Below are positions 60,540-64,000 of a stretch of 64,000 nucleotides of DNA, piece by piece (the stretch's first letter is position 1; every line of letters begins with the position of its first letter). The translations under genes were made by a program, and so were the position numbers. The notes under the pieces were generated by a model. The model was not told where the DNA came from, ran no database searches, and saw only the letters and a list, made by a program, of their open reading frames with translations. Source of the DNA: Chloroflexi bacterium UBA4733 (GTDB lineage Bacteria > Chloroflexota > UBA4733); NCBI GenBank assembly GCA_002404055.1, contig DHIZ01000080.1:355-64354 (forward strand). The letters run 5' to 3'.

Positions 60540-61662
60540 ATGTCCGACGTTTCCGTATTGTTGGCTGAGTTGGCGCGTCGCACCGCTCAGATGCAGGTGC
60601 GGCTTTGACTTACTTGCTAAGATGCAGCGCATCCGGGAGCTAGACGCCCAGGCGGCGGCCACGGATTTTTGGGATGAGCCTCGTTCGGCGCAGGCCATCA
60701 ACCAGGAACTGACGGTCCTCAACGATCAGGTTGGCCGCTGGAAGCGCGTCGAACAGGACATCGCTGAACTGCAGGAGCTGGACGCACTGGCGGAGGGCGA
60801 TCCTGACCTCGCCGCCGAAATTGATCGGCAGAGCCAGGAGGCGAGCCGCCGGCTTGATAGCATGGAGTTCGACCTTCTGCTGGGAGGCAAGTACGACACG
60901 CACAACGCCATTGTGGAGTTTTCGGCCGGCGCCGGGGGCATCGAGGCGCAAGACTGGGCGGAAATGCTCCTGCGTATGTACCTGCGTTGGGGACAGACGC
61001 ATGGCTTTGAAACGGAGCTCGTCGACCAGCAAGCGGGTGAAGAGGCCGGCATCAAGAGTGCTACGCTTATCGTGCGCGGGGCCTATGCCTACGGCTACCT
61101 CTCGGCCGAGCGCGGGACGCACCGGTTGGTACGCCTGTCACCATTTGACTCGGCCCGCCGTCGTCACACGTCGTTTGCTTTGGTGCAGGTGATGCCGGAA
61201 GTGCAGCAGGATCTGGAGATCCAGATAGACCTCAGTGAGGTGCGGGTCGACACCTACCGCTCGACGGGGGCGGGGGGCCAGAATGTCAACAAGACGGACT
61301 CCGCGGTTCGCCTGACGCACTTGCCGACCGGCATCGTCGTGACGTGTCAGAACGAGCGCTCCCAACTGCAAAACCGGGAAGTCGCGCTGAATATCCTGCG
61401 CTCACGGCTGTTGGAACGGCGTATCCAGGAACAGGAAGCTGAAGCGGCGCGACTGCGCGGGCAGTACGTGGCTGCCGATTTCGGCAGCCAGATTCGCAAC
61501 TATGTCATGCACCCGTACACACTCGTTAAGGACCTGCGCTCGGGCTTCGAAACCAGTAACGTCCAGGCGGTGCTCAACGGGGAACTGGACGCCTGTATGG
61601 AGGCTTTCCTGCGTTGGCATGTGGGACGTAACAGTGATACTGCTGTGTCTTTGCCAATGTGA
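60540..61662 (+). CDS. prfB: Peptide chain release factor 2, with programmed +1 frameshift
   Basis: RF2 reads UAA and UGA stop codons. The first short frame starts at ATG 60540 (or in-frame at 60525) and reads MSDVSVLLAELARRTAQMQVRL, ending CTT TGA C at 60603-60609. Skipping one base gives GAC, TTA, CTT and continues into LLAKMQRIRELDAQAAATDFWDE and the rest of RF2. A Shine-Dalgarno-like AGGTG lies three bases before the slippery CTT TGA, as in other prfB genes. Downstream, the GGQ motif is in STGAGGQNVNKTDSA and the RF2-specific SPF in VRLSPFDSARRRHTSFA. The two coding parts are 60540-60605 and 60607-61662. Domains run in the usual order. It follows selA by 151 bp. Confidence 0.93.
60603..60609 (+). 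promoter_or_regulatory. prfB +1 frameshift site
   Basis: The site is CTT TGA C. Ribosomes pause at the in-frame UGA when RF2 is scarce, and the tRNA slips from CTT to TTT, moving on in the +1 frame at GAC. An internal AGGTG (about 60595-60599) is spaced for the anti-Shine-Dalgarno push. This is the known self-regulation of RF2. Confidence 0.85.
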
Positions 61663-61783
61663 ATTTCTCGTCGGAGTGACGGTCGGTTCTTTCAGGTCGG
61701 CCAGATTCGCGGTATGATAAAGGATGTTCACCTGAATGTTCCGCGGGTCGTTCCTGGTTGATGAGGTAGCCTGAGAGGCACCA

Positions 61784-62251
61784 ATGCGCGCTTTCCTTCG
61801 GGTGATTATCGCTACCTTGTCCGATACGCTACTTGCTGCCTGCGGCAGCCACGGCAGTGCGGTCCGCGCTGGTCAGTCTTTCGCCCTCGCCCCTGATTTG
61901 ACGGTACGTCTGGCCTCATTCCATCCCTCGCTGACCCAGTTGCAGTTGCAAATATCCGTGCTGCCCACCGGTAGTACCGCCATCGAATCGCTGGTTCAGG
62001 CGGTCGTGGTCATCCCCAGCGGCGGCAAGGAGGTGTCGTCGTCCCTGGACTTTAAGCAGGCGGGGGCGCTGATCACGATGTTGCTGGCAGACGCGCAAAC
62101 TGTCGACTCGGTGACGGTGCGCGACGCGCGAAGTGGCCTCTCCGCCGACTGGTCGGTGCAACCCGCCGAAACGCTGCTGCCTTGCAAGATCAGCAATCAG
62201 TGTGCGTTGATCGGCATGCCGAACACGCAATCGCTGACCAGTCGACCATAG
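61784..62251 (+). CDS. Putative small lipoprotein
   Basis: The 155-residue product begins MRAFLRVIIATLSDTLLAACGSHGSAV, which contains a short signal and a lipobox with Cys20. The mature part (LAPDLTVRLASFHPSLTQLQLQISVLPTG, then VVIPSGGKEVSSSLDFKQAG) looks like a single beta-sandwich domain; two more cysteines near the end (LLPCKISNQCALIG) may pair. GAGAGGCACC precedes the ATG. A TATGAT at 61713-61718 could be a -10 box. No family could be named. Confidence 0.6.
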   Translation: MRAFLRVIIATLSDTLLAACGSHGSAVRAGQSFALAPDLTVRLASFHPSLTQLQLQISVLPTGSTAIESLVQAVVVIPSGGKEVSSSLDFKQAGALITMLLADAQTVDSVTVRDARSGLSADWSVQPAETLLPCKISNQCALIGMPNTQSLTSRP

Positions 62252-62366
62252 GACTCCCGCTGGCCGGGCGACAGTAACCGGCGTCGCTTGGTACTATGAA
62301 CTGGCACGGTAGCGCACCACCGGGTGTCGCGTCGGTCGTGTACTGGACAGGTAGGCGGAAACGACG

Positions 62367-63173
62367 GTGATAGCGCTCCCCATAGTGGCCGCGTCCGCAA
62401 TTGCTGCGCTGCTCGGCGTGCTCTACGGCCTGGGTATGCGGCGAGCGCAAGCCAGTAACCGCCCGCTTCCAGGGCGCCGTGGGCCCCGAGCTGCGGTGTT
62501 TGCCGGCGGAGTCGGCTGCTTCTGGCTTGCTTGCGTCTTGCCGGGGGGCAGCGTATTGCCGGAAATGACTGGACACGTCCTCCTTGCCTTCGCGGCGCCT
62601 CCCTTGCTGTTGCTCGGTGTACCTCGCCAGGCCTTGCTCCCGTTGTTCGTGCATCGTCGCTCCCGCCGCCTCCTAAAGGCTCTGACGCAACCGGCGCGAG
62701 CAGTGGTCGTCTTCCTTGGGGTGCTGCTCCTCTGTTACTTGCCGGTCGTCTTCGACGCGACACTGGTGAATGCGCTGTACCGCTTCGGCATCGGGCTCGC
62801 CATTTTCACAGCCGCCCTGATCTTCTGGTGGCCGGTGATCGAACCGTTCCCCACCTGGGACCGTGAACTGGCCGGCCTCGGCAAGCTGCTGTACCTCTTC
62901 GTCGGTAGCTCGGTATTGAAGGCGTTGGGGTTCATCCTGGCCCTCGTGCCGCAGCCCATTTACAGCCTGCCTGTCCATGTCCACCCCTTGTGGGGCCTGC
63001 GGCCAATCGACGATCAACAGTACGCCGGTTGGCTCATGGTCGCGGCCGGGGCCTTAGTGCTCCTGGCCGCGGCGACCGTCATTTGCTTCCAACTGCTACT
63101 GGAACCAGACGAGACCGACGGGTCGTTCTCCGCGCGTGGTCAGGGTTCGAAAGCCCGCGGTCGGGGACGATGA
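62367..63173 (+). CDS. ctaG: CtaG-type cytochrome c oxidase assembly protein
   Basis: This 268-residue membrane protein with about seven helices matches the caa3_CtaG (PF09678) family, which helps build the copper centre or supplies a subunit of caa3-type oxidases. Characteristic stretches are GHVLLAFAAPPLLLLGVPRQALLPL, LLLCYLPVVFDATLVNALYRFGI, and AGLGKLLYLFVGSSVLKALGFIL, with HVHPLWGLRPIDDQQYAGWLM near the end. The His residues are in the positions expected for a metal-binding surface. The GTG start has GGCGGAAACGAC before it. The prmA start overlaps its stop by 4 bp, suggesting coupling. No oxidase genes are in the window. Confidence 0.85.
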   Translation: MIALPIVAASAIAALLGVLYGLGMRRAQASNRPLPGRRGPRAAVFAGGVGCFWLACVLPGGSVLPEMTGHVLLAFAAPPLLLLGVPRQALLPLFVHRRSRRLLKALTQPARAVVVFLGVLLLCYLPVVFDATLVNALYRFGIGLAIFTAALIFWWPVIEPFPTWDRELAGLGKLLYLFVGSSVLKALGFILALVPQPIYSLPVHVHPLWGLRPIDDQQYAGWLMVAAGALVLLAAATVICFQLLLEPDETDGSFSARGQGSKARGRGR

Positions 63174-64000
63174 GCGGCGAGGCAAGCTGGCTTGAGGTCG
63201 CTGTAGAGGCGGACGCGGAGACCGCAGAAGAACTCATGGGCGTGCTGCGCCGGTACTGTCCTGACGGCGTCGTCGCGATGCAATCGCTGGAAGCTGCCGA
63301 CAGTGACGGCGGATGGGACGGCAGTCGGCCCGCCGGGCCAGTGACGTTGCGCGGGTATTTGCCGGTCGATGCCCATGTCAGCCAGGGCCGCCAGGCCCTC
63401 GAAGCGGCGGTCTGGCACGTCGCTCAGATCGCTCCAGGCAAGCTGGTCGGTCCCACGTTTCGGGAGGTACGTGAGGAAGACTGGGCGAATACCTGGAGGC
63501 AGTACTATCGGCCACAACGAATCGGACAGCGCCTATTGCTGGGGCCGACATGGGAGGAGTTCAGCAGCGGCCCGGACGACATTGTGCTACGGTTGGACCC
63601 CGGCAATGCTTTCGGCACCGGTCTGCACCCAACGACCCGACTGGCATTACAACTGCTGGAGACCACGCCTTTGAACGGCCGACGGTTGCTGGACGTGGGG
63701 GCCGGGTCAGGCGTGCTGGCGATCGCTGGCGCCTTAATGGGCGCTGACGCCGTGCTGGCACTGGATACGAGTCCCGATGCGGTCCGCGTGACCACAGCGA
63801 ACGCGCGCGTGAATGGCCGGAGCGAGCGTGTCACCGCCCTTGAAGGCTCGTTGGAAGTGGTGCGCGCCGGAGCCTTCCCGCCGTTTGACGTGGTAGTCGC
63901 CAATATCGTGGCCAAGGTGTTAACACTGTTAGCGGGGGAGTTGACAGCGGCGGTCGCGCCGGGCGGTCAGTTGCTGCTCTCCGGCATCATCGAGCCGGCG
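63170..64000 (+). CDS. prmA: Ribosomal protein L11 methyltransferase, 3' end beyond the window
   Basis: PrmA trimethylates ribosomal protein L11. The frame runs open from the ATG at 63170 to the window edge (277 codons). It starts MSGEASWLEVAVEADAETAEELMGVLRRYC. The conserved LVGPTFREVREEDWANTWRQYY lies in the N-terminal region. The catalytic domain follows with LDPGNAFGTGLHPTTRLALQLLE, the SAM motif LLDVGAGSGVLAIAGALMGA, DTSPDAVRVTTANARVNG, and the NPPY-equivalent FDVVVANIVAKVL. GLHPTT and the GxGxG-like DVGAGSG are diagnostic. Only the last few residues should be missing. Confidence 0.93.
   Translation, partial: MSGEASWLEVAVEADAETAEELMGVLRRYCPDGVVAMQSLEAADSDGGWDGSRPAGPVTLRGYLPVDAHVSQGRQALEAAVWHVAQIAPGKLVGPTFREVREEDWANTWRQYYRPQRIGQRLLLGPTWEEFSSGPDDIVLRLDPGNAFGTGLHPTTRLALQLLETTPLNGRRLLDVGAGSGVLAIAGALMGADAVLALDTSPDAVRVTTANARVNGRSERVTALEGSLEVVRAGAFPPFDVVVANIVAKVLTLLAGELTAAVAPGGQLLLSGIIEPA

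Overview
The window is high-GC bacterial chromosome with long, tightly packed and mostly co-directional gene runs. The best fit is a member of the Chloroflexota or a close relative, held with moderate confidence. Supporting signs are an Agl23-type (TIGR03663) mannosyltransferase-like protein fused to an NHL propeller, Tat-type solute-binding lipoproteins with Ala/Thr/Ser linkers, a DUF4446-selA pair, a large (about 272 nt) Alu-domain SRP RNA, and MurA without any outer-membrane gene in view. No 16S rRNA or ribosomal protein cluster is present to settle the taxonomy.

Layout. 1-1.74 kb is an insertion-sequence graveyard: an IS630-type end, an IS1182-type fragment and an IS4-type fragment bounded by a perfect 22-bp inverted repeat. 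1.74-6.46 kb is a MacAB-like efflux operon with an unusually long coiled-coil adaptor. 6.96-21.9 kb mixes housekeeping and catabolic genes: a Gfo/Idh/MocA oxidoreductase, Mrp/ApbC, a RhaI-type sugar isomerase, IF-1, RecD2, a dCTP deaminase-like protein, a PP2C-like membrane protein with a propeller, an amidohydrolase, a TadG-like protein, formaldehyde dehydrogenase and an S41 protease homologue. 22-28.8 kb is a glycosylation block: two GT2 enzymes, a multi-spanning transferase and the Agl23 homologue. Its intergenic region carries nested inverted repeats and a MITE. 29.3-32.7 kb holds a sensory rhodopsin transducer homologue, murA, a flippase-like protein and a DUF6941-like protein. 32.9-37.6 kb is accessory: a giant TPR membrane protein, a low-GC HEPN-motif gene and a deleted DUF6941 paralogue. 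37.6-39.8 kb holds a SAM hydrolase-like gene, a small membrane protein and mnmA.

39.9-50 kb is a ten-gene minus-strand catabolic block. It has two complete binding-protein/permease sets of carbohydrate ABC transporters without ATPases, a LacI-family regulator between them with a palindromic operator candidate upstream of its start, and RraA-, PPC- and lactonase-type proteins downstream. A third sugar-binding lipoprotein sits divergently from a hydroxypyruvate-isomerase-like gene at 55.6-57.9 kb. Two tandem tRNA-Ser genes (CGA, GGA) and the SRP RNA lie between 50.1 and 51.5 kb.

58-64 kb carries DUF4446, selA, prfB with its programmed +1 frameshift, a small lipoprotein, CtaG and the start of prmA. 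selA next to prfB places two genes dealing with UGA decoding side by side. Most of the window reads as ordinary chromosome. The most unusual parts are the low-GC HEPN-type gene with its flanking palindrome and paralogue remnant, the nested repeats at 25.3-25.8 kb, and several family members whose expected catalytic residues are altered (S41 protease, PP2C-like domain, metallo-beta-lactamase-fold lactonase).
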